NCBI GenBank assembly: GCA_030632925.1
Contig: DAOVTU010000212.1
Location: forward strand, 1 to 6,032
Direction: 5' to 3'
DNA length: 6,032 nt
Source: Candidatus Krumholzibacteriia bacterium
Lineage (GTDB): Bacteria > Krumholzibacteriota > Krumholzibacteriia > LZORAL124-64-63
Every line of letters starts with the position of its first letter. Position 1 is the first letter of the stretch. Shown piece after piece: positions 1-6,032 of the stretch. Both the position numbers and the translations under genes were made by a program. The notes beneath the pieces are model-generated. The model saw nothing but the letters and a program-made list of their open reading frames with translations, ran no database searches and was not told the origin of the DNA.

Positions 1-2
1 AG

Positions 3-704
3 CTTCAGGCTTTGAAACTGGGGCGCGACACCATCTACGCCTCGCTGATGGCACTGTTGGGCGAAGACCCGCAGGCTGCGGTGGAGTACGAACTGGTGCC
101 AGTGGGCGATGCGGGTATGGACAGTTCGTTCCCTTCGGCGGCCGCTCTGGTGGACTCGGCCCTGATCAATCGTGGTGACTTGATGGCCATGAAGGACGTG
201 GCTGCCGCCCAGCGGATGAACGCCAGTGTGGTCAAAGGCAGTCGCCTGCCTCAGGTCAGCGTCGGTGGAAACTTCAGCGGCGCCCACGGCGGCACCATTG
301 ATTTTGACGACACCTACTGGTCGGTCAACGCCACCGTCAGCATTCCCCTGTTCGATATGGGGCGCCGCAAAAACTTGTCCCACAAGGCCAACCTGACTGC
401 CCGCGGTGCCGAGCTGGACGTGCTCGACATGCAGTCCAGAATACGGGCCGAGGTCACCGCCGCGGTTTCTGCGGTCGCCAATGCCGAAAGCAATATCACC
501 ACCCAGACGACGACCCTGGATCTGGCCAGTGAAATCAACCGCCTGGAGCGCCTGCGCTACGACTCGGGTCGCGGCGACATCGACAATCTTTTGAAATCCC
601 AATCCGGACAGAGCCTGGCCGAGGCCGCCCTGGCCGAAGCCCGCCACGATCTGTTGATCGCTTTGAACAACCTGCAGTTGACCGTCGAAGGAGAATGCCG
701 ATGA
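3..704 (+). CDS. Outer-membrane efflux channel, TolC/OMF family (C-terminal 233 residues, 5' truncated)
   Basis: This is the outer-membrane channel subunit of a tripartite efflux pump; it forms the exit duct through the periplasm and outer membrane. The frame is open to the left edge, reading LQA before the TTG at 12, so that TTG is an internal Leu codon and the true start and signal peptide lie outside the window. Family signs, numbered from base 3: an NRGDL motif (56-60) like the NRPDL that opens the second OMF repeat; a following helix ending in LPQVSVGG, where the chain enters the beta-barrel; a second barrel entry SIPLFDMGRR (113-122), matching the family S-I-P-L-F-D-x-G-R pattern; a long Ala-rich helix; and RYDSGRGDIDNLL (185-197), matching the RYxxGxGxxxDLL motif. 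It ends with a typical ALNNLQLTVEG tail. The stop overlaps the adaptor start (ATGA), which supports a common pump. Family assignment is firm; substrate is unknown. Confidence 0.93.
   Translation, partial: LQALKLGRDTIYASLMALLGEDPQAAVEYELVPVGDAGMDSSFPSAAALVDSALINRGDLMAMKDVAAAQRMNASVVKGSRLPQVSVGGNFSGAHGGTIDFDDTYWSVNATVSIPLFDMGRRKNLSHKANLTARGAELDVLDMQSRIRAEVTAAVSAVANAESNITTQTTTLDLASEINRLERLRYDSGRGDIDNLLKSQSGQSLAEAALAEARHDLLIALNNLQLTVEGECR
688..693 (+). promoter_or_regulatory. Ribosome binding site of the adaptor gene
   Basis: AAGGAG lies 7 nt before the ATG at 701 but only 1 nt before an in-frame ATG at 695. The spacing decides in favour of 701, which also creates the ATGA overlap with the upstream stop. 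The site lies inside the end of the upstream gene. Confidence 0.8.
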
Positions 705-1822
705 GACGCCGGATAATTTTTGGAGTCATTTTGCTTCTGGTCGTGGTCTCGGCCGTGCGGCTGGTTCGGATGCGCAAAGGCCAACTGATGTCCCAGCGTG
801 CTTCGACGGTGGCCATGATTCCGGTGCAAACCGGACAAGTGAGCCAAGGCGATTTTTCAGGCGAACGGGTCAGCTACGGCGTGATCAGTTCTGACCGTCA
901 AGCCAGTGTGCGAGCGCGGGTTGGCGGCGAAGTGAGCCAGATTTTGGCCTGGGAGGGCGAAACCGTCAGCCAGGGTGACATCCTGCTGGAAATCGACGGC
1001 ACACCCACCGCTCCGATAGCTGGACGCCTGGCCGCCGCGACGGCCGTCAACAACCTGAACCGGGCCGTCACTGGCATGCGCCAAACCACGACCAACCTGA
1101 AATCGACCCTCGACAACGACCGCATGCTGTTCGAGAACGAAGCTATCAGTGCTCAGCAGATGGAAGCGTCCGAGAACCGCTACAACGAAGCCGGGGTGCA
1201 ATTGGCCGCGCTGCGCAGCGAACTGGCCGGGCAAAAAATGCAACTGAACGCCTTTACGGTGGTGGCGCCTTTTGATGGCGTGATCGCCAGCGTACAGGTC
1301 CAGTTGGGCGATATTATTGCGCCCATGCAACCGGTTCTGAGTGTGGAGGATCCTTCGCCCTGCAAAATCACCGCCACCGTTTCGGCGGCTGACATCCGGC
1401 GCATGAAGGTCGGTTCGCAGGCTGTCTTGATGCACGACGGCGCGTCCTTGGCCGCAACCATTGGCCGGATTCATCCTTCGCTCGGCGCCACCGGCACCGG
1501 TCGGGTCGACATCACCTTGCCCGCCCCTCCCTTCGGCCTGCCTCTCGGTTCGTCGGTTGAAGTGCGATTGGCTGCCGACGTCATGCCCAATGTTTTGCTG
1601 GTTCCGGCCAAGGCGGTTCTTGAAGGCGTGAGCCAAACCCGCGTGCATGTGGTCGAAAGCGACACCGTGCGAGTGGTGGCGGTTGAAGTCCTGGCCCGGT
1701 CCGGCGATGTCACCGCCGTGAAGGGCGCGTTGACCTCCGGCGACCAGTTGGTGCTCGGCAGTGATTCGTTGCTGATGCGCATGGCCAACGGCGTGCACGT
1801 TGCCCCGCGGGGAGCCAAATAA
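701..1822 (+). CDS. RND efflux periplasmic adaptor subunit (HlyD/AcrA-type membrane fusion protein)
   Basis: This periplasmic adaptor links the inner-membrane RND permease to the outer-membrane channel. The 373-residue length fits the family (about 350-420). From the N-terminus: a basic MRRR start and a hydrophobic segment (about 5-19) acting as signal sequence or membrane anchor, with no lipobox Cys, so it is probably not a lipoprotein like AcrA; the first lipoyl-like half motif (about 68-100; VGGEVSQI, EGETVSQGDILLEID); an alpha-helical hairpin rich in Asn, Gln and Ala (about 101-183); the second lipoyl half (185-206; FTVVAPFDGVIASV then GD), which is the family signature; then a beta-barrel region and a C-terminal membrane-proximal domain (LLVPAKAVLEG, GDQLVLG). 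The start at 701 is chosen on Shine-Dalgarno spacing; a start at 695 would add only Met-Pro. It overlaps both neighbours, which implies translational coupling. Specificity cannot be inferred. Confidence 0.93.
   Translation: MRRRIIFGVILLLVVVSAVRLVRMRKGQLMSQRASTVAMIPVQTGQVSQGDFSGERVSYGVISSDRQASVRARVGGEVSQILAWEGETVSQGDILLEIDGTPTAPIAGRLAAATAVNNLNRAVTGMRQTTTNLKSTLDNDRMLFENEAISAQQMEASENRYNEAGVQLAALRSELAGQKMQLNAFTVVAPFDGVIASVQVQLGDIIAPMQPVLSVEDPSPCKITATVSAADIRRMKVGSQAVLMHDGASLAATIGRIHPSLGATGTGRVDITLPAPPFGLPLGSSVEVRLAADVMPNVLLVPAKAVLEGVSQTRVHVVESDTVRVVAVEVLARSGDVTAVKGALTSGDQLVLGSDSLLMRMANGVHVAPRGAK
1809..1814 (+). promoter_or_regulatory. Ribosome binding site of the RND permease gene
   Basis: GGGGAG lies 7 nt before the ATG at 1822, within the last codons of the adaptor gene. 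It supports 1822 as the start rather than the in-frame ATG at 1852, where no comparable site was noticed. Confidence 0.7.
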
Positions 1823-4800
1823 TGAGCACCGACTCCAGCAACAACAGCTTCATGGACAAGATCTTCCAGAACCCCCATCTGGTGATGGTCTTTTCGATCC
1901 TGGTCCTGTTGATGGGCATTTATGGCAGCGTGGCGATCAAGACTGATCTGTTTCCGCCTGCCCAGCGTCCCACCGTAGCCCTTTTGGCGGCCCAACCCGG
2001 TGCTTCGGCCGGCGACATCGCAGCCTACGTCGTGCGGCCCATCGAACGGTCCTGCCAATCAACCAGCGGGGTGCGAAAAGTTTCGTCCGTGAGCAAGGAC
2101 GAAGTGGGCATCGTGACGATCGAATTTGAATATGGCAAAGACCACCAGGAAGCCTTGACCGACATCATGGCGGCCCTCGACAAAGTGCGCGCCAAGTTGC
2201 CACCAGACGTGATGGAGCCGCAAATTTTCAAGATCGGCGATTTTTCCGTGCCGGTGATGACCCTTGCGGTCAGCCCCAGACCGGATGAACAACTGGACCT
2301 GCCGGTGACCAGGCAGTTGGTCGAAAACGACCTGAAAGACGCCCTCTTGAACATCCCGGAAGTGTCGGATGTCGAAGTTTTTGGCGGCGGCAACCGCGAG
2401 ATTTCCATACAAGTGGATCCGGCTCGTCTGGCGGCCCTGAATATTCCTCTGCCGCTGCTGATGGATGTCATCCGCGCTGGAAACCGCGATGTTCCCGATG
2501 GCTTCCTGCTCGACAAAGACTCACAGATCGTCATCAAAACCCGCGGCGAATTGGAGCGCATCCAACAACTGGGCGACCTGCCTATCCCCCACGCCGGTCG
2601 GGTGGTTCACCTGCGCGATGTGGCGACGATCACCAACACGGTGGGCGATGCGACGTCGGCCTTCCACTTCAACGGCGAGGCGGCCATCGCGCTGAATATC
2701 CTGCGCCATGAAGACGCCAATACCGTAGCGACCATCAAGGCCATCAAGAAAGACCTGGACCGGATTGGCGCTGAATTCCCCCAGTTGGACATCGTCATCG
2801 CCGACTCGCAGGAACGCATCATCAACCAGTCCATCGACAACCTGCTCAGTTCCTTGCTGAACACCATGGTTGTAACGGTGCTGGTGATCTTCCTGCTGAT
2901 AGCCGACCTGCGCTCGGCCCTGATTTCCGGCATTTCCATTCCCTTCACCTACTTCCTCACCTTCACTGTGATGTTGCTGACCGGCATGCAGTTCGACATC
3001 GTGACCATGACGGCGATCATCCTGGCCCTGGGGCTATTGGTGGACAACGCCATAGTGGTGCTGGAAAACATCGAACGCAGCTACAAGCTCAAGGGTGGCG
3101 ACCTGACCGTCGTGGCCCGCGAATCCACCAAAGAGATCATGCAGGCCGTGTTCTCGGGTACGTTTTCGACCATCATCGTGCTGGTGCCGATCATGTTCCT
3201 GGGCGGCTATGTGCAGAAGGTGATGTTCCCGCTGGCAATGATCCTGACCATTGCGCTGCTCTCTTCGTTCGTGGTTTCGGTGACGATCATTCCCCTGGTG
3301 GCGCCCTACATTTTGCGCCACACGAACAAGGACGAGCGTCCGGTCCTGATTTTCCTGAACCGGATCGCCGGCTATTTCCAGAGCGCATTCGTGGACCGGG
3401 CCCGTGACTTTTTCGAGAACGCTTTTGTCTTCGTAAATCGCCACAAGGTGATCTTCCTGGTGGGCATCATGATCATGCTGCCGATCTCCATGCGCCTGAT
3501 GGACATCGTGGGCCGCGACCTGATGCCGCCCATGGATACGGGCATCGTCAAAGTTCGGGTGGAGACGGAATCTGATTTTTCGGTGGGCCGAACCGAAGCC
3601 CTGCTGTCTTCCATCGAGGATATCGTAGCGCAGCAGGACGGCATGCTGGAGCAGCTGTCGTACATCGGCAGCGAGGCCGGCTTGATTTCGTTTGGCAAGG
3701 GCCGCACCTCGCAACAGATCGACATGACCATCAACTACATTGACCGCTTCAACCGCGACGAGTCGGTGTGGGAGTTGGAGGATGTGCTGCGCACGGAGAT
3801 CCAGAAACTGGCCGGGGTCAAATTTGTCGACGTGACGGAATTCGGCGCCACGCCTCTGTCCAGCATCGCCGCCACGGTCGATGTGCAGATCGCCGGCAAC
3901 GACTTCGAAACCCTCAACAGCGTGGGATCCGATGTCGCGGCCCAGTTGAACAAGCGGCCGGGCTACACCTCTGTCAGCCGTTCCTGGGCCATGGACCGGG
4001 CCGAATATCACCTGATATTCGACCGTCACGAGTGCGCCCGCAACGGACTGACACCGGTGGATGTTTCCTACCAGGTGGCCATCGCCTCGCGGGGCGTGCC
4101 GGTCAGCGTGATGCGCACCTTCAACCAGGATGGCGTGAACATCCGCTTCCGACTGGACACCTCGTCGCGGGAATCCATGGAGCGCTTGTTGTCCATTCCG
4201 ATCCAGACACCGCAGGGTGTTCAGGTGCCCCTCGGGGCTCTGGCGCAGGCGGAAAAGGTGTTCGTGCCGTCGGTCATCACGCGCAGTGGCCTCGCCTACA
4301 CGACCAACGTGTATGGCTTGCGGGCCAAGTCGCCGGTGTCGTTCCTCTACGACCAGCGCAACGCCGCCGTGGCCATGGTCGATGTGCCCGCCGGCGTCAC
4401 CATTTCTTCCGAGGGCGAAATGAAGCAAATGAACGAATCGTTCGGCCGCCTGGGCAAGGCCCTGTTGGTCTCGATCATTCTGCTGTACTTCACCTTCGTG
4501 ATCATCTTCCGCTCATACATTGAACCGGTGGTGATCATGCTCTCGATTCCCTTTGCCGCCATCGGCGGTGTCTGGGGCTTGTTGATCGTCGACAAGCACG
4601 GTTGCATGCCGGCCTTCATGGGCTTCATCCTGCTGACCGGCGTGATCGTCAACAACGCCATCCTGCTGCTGGATTTCGTAAAGGTGTACCGGCGCGAAGG
4701 CCACGAACTGGAAGCCGCCATCAAGATGGCCATCCGGGTGCGGACCAGGCCGATTTTGATGACGGCCACGACCACCATCGTGGGCATGATTCCCATCGCG

Positions 4801-4974
4801 GCCGAGCAGGCCATCGGGCTGGAGAGATTGTCGCCGCTGGCGGTGGTGGCCATTGGCGGGTTGATCGTCGGGACGTTCCTGACGCTGATCTATGTGCCGG
4901 TGTTGTACACGCTGCAGGAGAAGGTTATGGCTCGGTTTGGCAAGACCAGGCGGGTTGAAGCCACCACTGACTGA
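1822..4974 (+). CDS. RND-family inner-membrane efflux permease (AcrB-like superfamily)
   Basis: This is the proton-motive-force-driven pump subunit; it works as a trimer and passes substrate to the adaptor and channel. Its 1050 residues match the family (about 1000-1070) and both internal repeats are present. TM1 is at about 19-38, followed by a DLFPP motif and the first periplasmic porter/docking domain (about 45-335, with PGAS at 59-62). TM2-TM6 lie at about 341-495, TM7 at about 542-556, the second periplasmic domain at about 557-875, and TM8-TM12 at about 879-1030. The TM4 motif is GLLVDNAIVVLENIER, with D408 aligning to the first Asp of the AcrB pair and N409 replacing the second. TM10 has VNNAILL (N944 at the place of the AcrB lysine) and TM11 has RPILMT (T981, like AcrB T978). 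This relay resembles RND branches outside classic AcrB/MexB. The start overlaps the adaptor stop (TAATG). Substrate is unknown: drug, lipid or other hydrophobic compounds are possible. Metal export looks less likely but is not excluded. Confidence 0.96.
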   Translation: MSTDSSNNSFMDKIFQNPHLVMVFSILVLLMGIYGSVAIKTDLFPPAQRPTVALLAAQPGASAGDIAAYVVRPIERSCQSTSGVRKVSSVSKDEVGIVTIEFEYGKDHQEALTDIMAALDKVRAKLPPDVMEPQIFKIGDFSVPVMTLAVSPRPDEQLDLPVTRQLVENDLKDALLNIPEVSDVEVFGGGNREISIQVDPARLAALNIPLPLLMDVIRAGNRDVPDGFLLDKDSQIVIKTRGELERIQQLGDLPIPHAGRVVHLRDVATITNTVGDATSAFHFNGEAAIALNILRHEDANTVATIKAIKKDLDRIGAEFPQLDIVIADSQERIINQSIDNLLSSLLNTMVVTVLVIFLLIADLRSALISGISIPFTYFLTFTVMLLTGMQFDIVTMTAIILALGLLVDNAIVVLENIERSYKLKGGDLTVVARESTKEIMQAVFSGTFSTIIVLVPIMFLGGYVQKVMFPLAMILTIALLSSFVVSVTIIPLVAPYILRHTNKDERPVLIFLNRIAGYFQSAFVDRARDFFENAFVFVNRHKVIFLVGIMIMLPISMRLMDIVGRDLMPPMDTGIVKVRVETESDFSVGRTEALLSSIEDIVAQQDGMLEQLSYIGSEAGLISFGKGRTSQQIDMTINYIDRFNRDESVWELEDVLRTEIQKLAGVKFVDVTEFGATPLSSIAATVDVQIAGNDFETLNSVGSDVAAQLNKRPGYTSVSRSWAMDRAEYHLIFDRHECARNGLTPVDVSYQVAIASRGVPVSVMRTFNQDGVNIRFRLDTSSRESMERLLSIPIQTPQGVQVPLGALAQAEKVFVPSVITRSGLAYTTNVYGLRAKSPVSFLYDQRNAAVAMVDVPAGVTISSEGEMKQMNESFGRLGKALLVSIILLYFTFVIIFRSYIEPVVIMLSIPFAAIGGVWGLLIVDKHGCMPAFMGFILLTGVIVNNAILLLDFVKVYRREGHELEAAIKMAIRVRTRPILMTATTTIVGMIPIAAEQAIGLERLSPLAVVAIGGLIVGTFLTLIYVPVLYTLQEKVMARFGKTRRVEATTD

Positions 4975-4997
4975 TGCCTCAAATTGATCATACAACG

Positions 4998-5030
4998 ACC
5001 TGAGCAGCCTTGACGGTTGCTCAGGTTTTT
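4998..5030 (+). terminator. Intrinsic (rho-independent) terminator of the efflux operon
   Basis: ACCTGAGCAGCC (4998-5009) pairs with GGTTGCTCAGGT (5015-5026). This gives a 12-bp stem with one G-U pair and a 5-nt TTGAC loop; the outer 9 bp are perfect. The stem runs directly into five Ts (5026-5030, the first of them paired). It begins 23 bases after the permease stop, which is a usual place for the end of an operon. Confidence 0.88.
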
Positions 5031-5038
5031 GCTAATAT
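5010..5038 (+). promoter_or_regulatory. Predicted sigma70-type promoter of the C25-like protease gene, embedded in the terminator
   Basis: TTGACG (5010-5015) matches the -35 consensus at 5 of 6 positions. A 17-nt spacer separates it from TAATAT (5033-5038), a 4 of 6 match to the -10 box that is preceded by TGC (5030-5032), an extended -10 element. Transcription would begin near 5045. It is the best promoter seen in the intergenic region and is oriented toward the downstream gene. The -35 box coincides with the terminator loop and the T-tract lies in the spacer. The call rests on sequence match only, and an unknown host could have different sigma-factor preferences. Confidence 0.55.
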
Positions 5039-5090
5039 CCGCCAGTTCACCTTCTTATAGAACACGAACCCGGAGGTCACGACCAGAAAC

Positions 5091-5138
5091 CTTGATACCC
5101 CTTGTGGACTGATTTCAGTCGTATGCATCGGTATCAAG
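5091..5138. repeat. Perfect 9-bp inverted repeat in the leader of the protease gene
   Basis: CTTGATACC (5091-5099) and its exact reverse complement GGTATCAAG (5130-5138) are separated by 30 bases, and those bases hold a second small inverted repeat (GACTGA/TCAGTC, 5107-5120). It could be an RNA stem, as described for the leader, or a two-site DNA operator; the sequence alone does not decide. Confidence 0.6.
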
Positions 5139-5177
5139 CGTCCCCTGAGTCGTTGCTTGTACCGGTGTTGCGTGTCC

Positions 5178-5186
5178 TAAGGAGGT
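5178..5186 (+). promoter_or_regulatory. Near-ideal Shine-Dalgarno sequence of the protease gene
   Basis: TAAGGAGGT matches the canonical anti-Shine-Dalgarno end of 16S rRNA over 9 bases. The GGAGG core ends 7 nt before the ATG at 5193, and the spacer is an unbroken run of seven Ts (5186-5192). It fixes 5193 as the start and predicts strong translation when the site is accessible. Confidence 0.88.
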
Positions 5187-5192
5187 TTTTTT

Positions 5193-6032
5193 ATGTTTAC
5201 GATCCATTATTGCCGCGGGATTGCGGCAGCATGTTTATCAATCGCCCTGATTCTTTTTGTCGCTCCGATCGACGTGTCCCAGGCCGCCCTGCCTACGGCT
5301 CTGGAAACCGTCCACTATGATTGGGTCTGTGTCACGGACGGTGCATTGGTCGAGGCCTACGCACCTTTGGCGACCCACCGTCAGGAGCAAGGCTTGGCAC
5401 CCCTTGTCGTCTCACTGGAAGAAGTGTTCCGGTGGTCACCTGCCGGCGATGATACGATGACATCCCTGCGCTGGCTGGCCGGTGTGGCCCATGGGCAATG
5501 GGGAGCGCGGTATCTGCTTCTGGGCGGGTCACACGCGACGCTGCCAGCCCCCATTCACCAGCTCACCGTGGGCGAAGTCACCTACGAATATCCGACCGAT
5601 GCGTACTACGCCTGTCTCGCAGGGGAATGGGACGTTGACGGTGATGGCCTCTATGCCGAATGGGAAGAAGACGCCGCAGACCCAACCATCCACTTGCGAG
5701 TGGGCCGGATTCCGGCTGATGACGTGCTGGCAGTGGACAACGTCGTCACCAAGATCCTGGCCTTTGAAGGCCGAGATCCCGGGACTGCCGACGCCGGGCT
5801 CTTCGTGGCCTCACTCCTGCAGATGTACCCGGGATATGAAGGGCCGTATCCCGACACCGCGCTGCTGACGACCGCAGCCCTGCGCGACTCCGCCCTGGCC
5901 CATGACCCGGACCTGCGAATTGGGATGCTTTTCCAGGGGCCTCCCAATACGACCCTGCCCCAGGACGACCCACTCAATGAAGCAGCCCTGATCGACAGTC
6001 TGGGGGCCCGGGCCCATGACTTCGTATTCTGC
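5193..6032 (+). CDS. Secreted gingipain-like peptidase, family C25 (N-terminal 280 residues, 3' truncated)
   Basis: The frame is open from the ATG at 5193 to the last base with no stop, so the gene continues outside the window. Residues 1-31 look like a signal peptide: a short N-region with R8, a hydrophobic core at about 10-24, and SQA before a probable cut after A31. The mature part follows the N-terminal half of the C25 (gingipain) cysteine-protease fold as I know it. It has a strand plus 'PLATHRQEQGL' helix (44-79; compare family 'PLVDWKxxKGI'), then ARYLLLGGSHATLP (105-118; compare 'YVLLVGDxxxIP'), TDAYYACLAG (135-144; compare 'SDYYYACLDG'), an acidic WDVDGDGLYAEW loop (146-157) that resembles a calcium-binding loop, and LRVGRIPADD (168-177), the most diagnostic family motif. 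The catalytic His and Cys normally follow and are not seen. The window ends at AHDFVFC (274-280), plausibly the strand just before the expected His. Sorting domains cannot be judged. Family call is good; proteolytic activity is unproven. Confidence 0.82.
   Translation, partial: MFTIHYCRGIAAACLSIALILFVAPIDVSQAALPTALETVHYDWVCVTDGALVEAYAPLATHRQEQGLAPLVVSLEEVFRWSPAGDDTMTSLRWLAGVAHGQWGARYLLLGGSHATLPAPIHQLTVGEVTYEYPTDAYYACLAGEWDVDGDGLYAEWEEDAADPTIHLRVGRIPADDVLAVDNVVTKILAFEGRDPGTADAGLFVASLLQMYPGYEGPYPDTALLTTAALRDSALAHDPDLRIGMLFQGPPNTTLPQDDPLNEAALIDSLGARAHDFVFC

Larger units (their letters stand above)
5045..5192 (+). promoter_or_regulatory. Long 5' leader with potential for nested RNA structure (candidate cis-regulatory RNA)
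   Basis: About 148 untranslated bases separate the predicted transcription start from the protease ATG. Four helices can nest. The outer one pairs 5062-5073 with 5162-5175 (ACACGAACCCGG with CCGGTGTTGCGTGT, leaving bulges at T5166 and G5170). Inside it, ACGAC (5079-5083) pairs with GTCGT (5149-5153). Then CTTGATACC (5091-5099) pairs perfectly with GGTATCAAG (5130-5138). The innermost pairs 5107-5112 with 5115-5120 (GACTGA with TCAGTC; in practice 5 bp with a 4-nt loop). The structure ends 3 nt before the Shine-Dalgarno sequence. A competing helix can form between 5085-5093 and the Shine-Dalgarno/T-run at 5182-5190. I do not recognise a known riboswitch class. The pairings are visible in the sequence; a regulatory role is inference. 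Confidence 0.4.

Noticed and set aside
12..14. TTG as the real start of the outer-membrane factor gene
   Set aside because: The frame is open upstream with TolC-like residues, the protein would lack a signal peptide and the first OMF repeat, and no ribosome binding site can be seen in the few bases before it.
857..1798. Minus-strand open frame (313 codons) antisense to the adaptor
   Set aside because: Its composition is shadow-like (many His, Gly, Arg, Gln) and the plus strand holds a convincing membrane fusion protein.
3034..4428. Long minus-strand open frame (464 codons) antisense to the permease
   Set aside because: It is His-, Arg- and Gln-rich low-quality sequence lying opposite a clear RND permease; this is a typical shadow of a GC-rich gene.
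5029..5061. Alternative promoter TTGCTA (5029-5034) with TATAGA (5056-5061)
   Set aside because: The 21-nt spacing is too long for a usual sigma70 promoter, and TTGACG-17-TAATAT with an extended -10 is clearly better.
5076..5084. Small palindrome GTCACGAC / GGTCACGACC as a hairpin
   Set aside because: The GGTC/GACC arms leave only a 2-nt loop, too small for a stable RNA hairpin; the longer nested pairings explain the region better.
5102..5320. Short plus-strand open frame (72 codons) crossing the leader and protease start
   Set aside because: It begins inside the predicted leader helix, has no ribosome binding site that I could see, and overlaps the protease signal peptide in another frame.
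5482..5868. Plus-strand open frame (128 codons) inside the protease gene
   Set aside because: It is out of frame with the C25-like reading, has no recognisable domain, and is rich in Pro, Thr, Ser and Arg as shadows are.

Overview
The window comes from a GC-rich, double-membraned (Gram-negative) bacterium. The main evidence is a three-part envelope efflux operon that includes an outer-membrane channel. The phylum cannot be settled from this sequence. Secreted C25-type proteases beside such operons fit groups such as Desulfobacterota, Kiritimatiellota or Hydrogenedentota, but that is inference. All genes are on the + strand.

Region 1 (1-4974) is a tightly packed tripartite RND efflux operon, cut at the left edge. 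Its order is outer-membrane factor of the TolC family (C-terminal part, ending at 704), periplasmic adaptor (701-1822) and inner-membrane RND permease (1822-4974). Both junctions overlap (ATGA at 701-704, TAATG at 1820-1824) and both downstream starts have a good Shine-Dalgarno sequence 7 nt upstream. The three subunits therefore look co-transcribed and translationally coupled. They would build one proton-driven pump spanning both membranes. The substrate cannot be read from the sequence. The permease has a proton relay that differs from AcrB: Asp-Asn in TM4, and Asn where AcrB has its TM10 lysine.

Region 2 (4975-5192) is a 218-base intergenic stretch. It holds a strong intrinsic terminator for the efflux operon (4998-5030). 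Interleaved with it is a good sigma70-type promoter whose -35 box lies in the terminator loop. A predicted leader of about 148 nt follows, with nested inverted repeats that could fold into a long interrupted stem ending just before a near-ideal Shine-Dalgarno sequence.

Region 3 (5193-6032) is the start of a secreted protein that runs off the right edge. It has a signal peptide and the N-terminal part of a gingipain-like (peptidase family C25) catalytic domain. It is open to the last base, so it has no stop codon here. It looks like a separate transcription unit with its own promoter and possibly its own RNA-level control.

No tRNA, rRNA, CRISPR array, insertion sequence or phage feature was seen.
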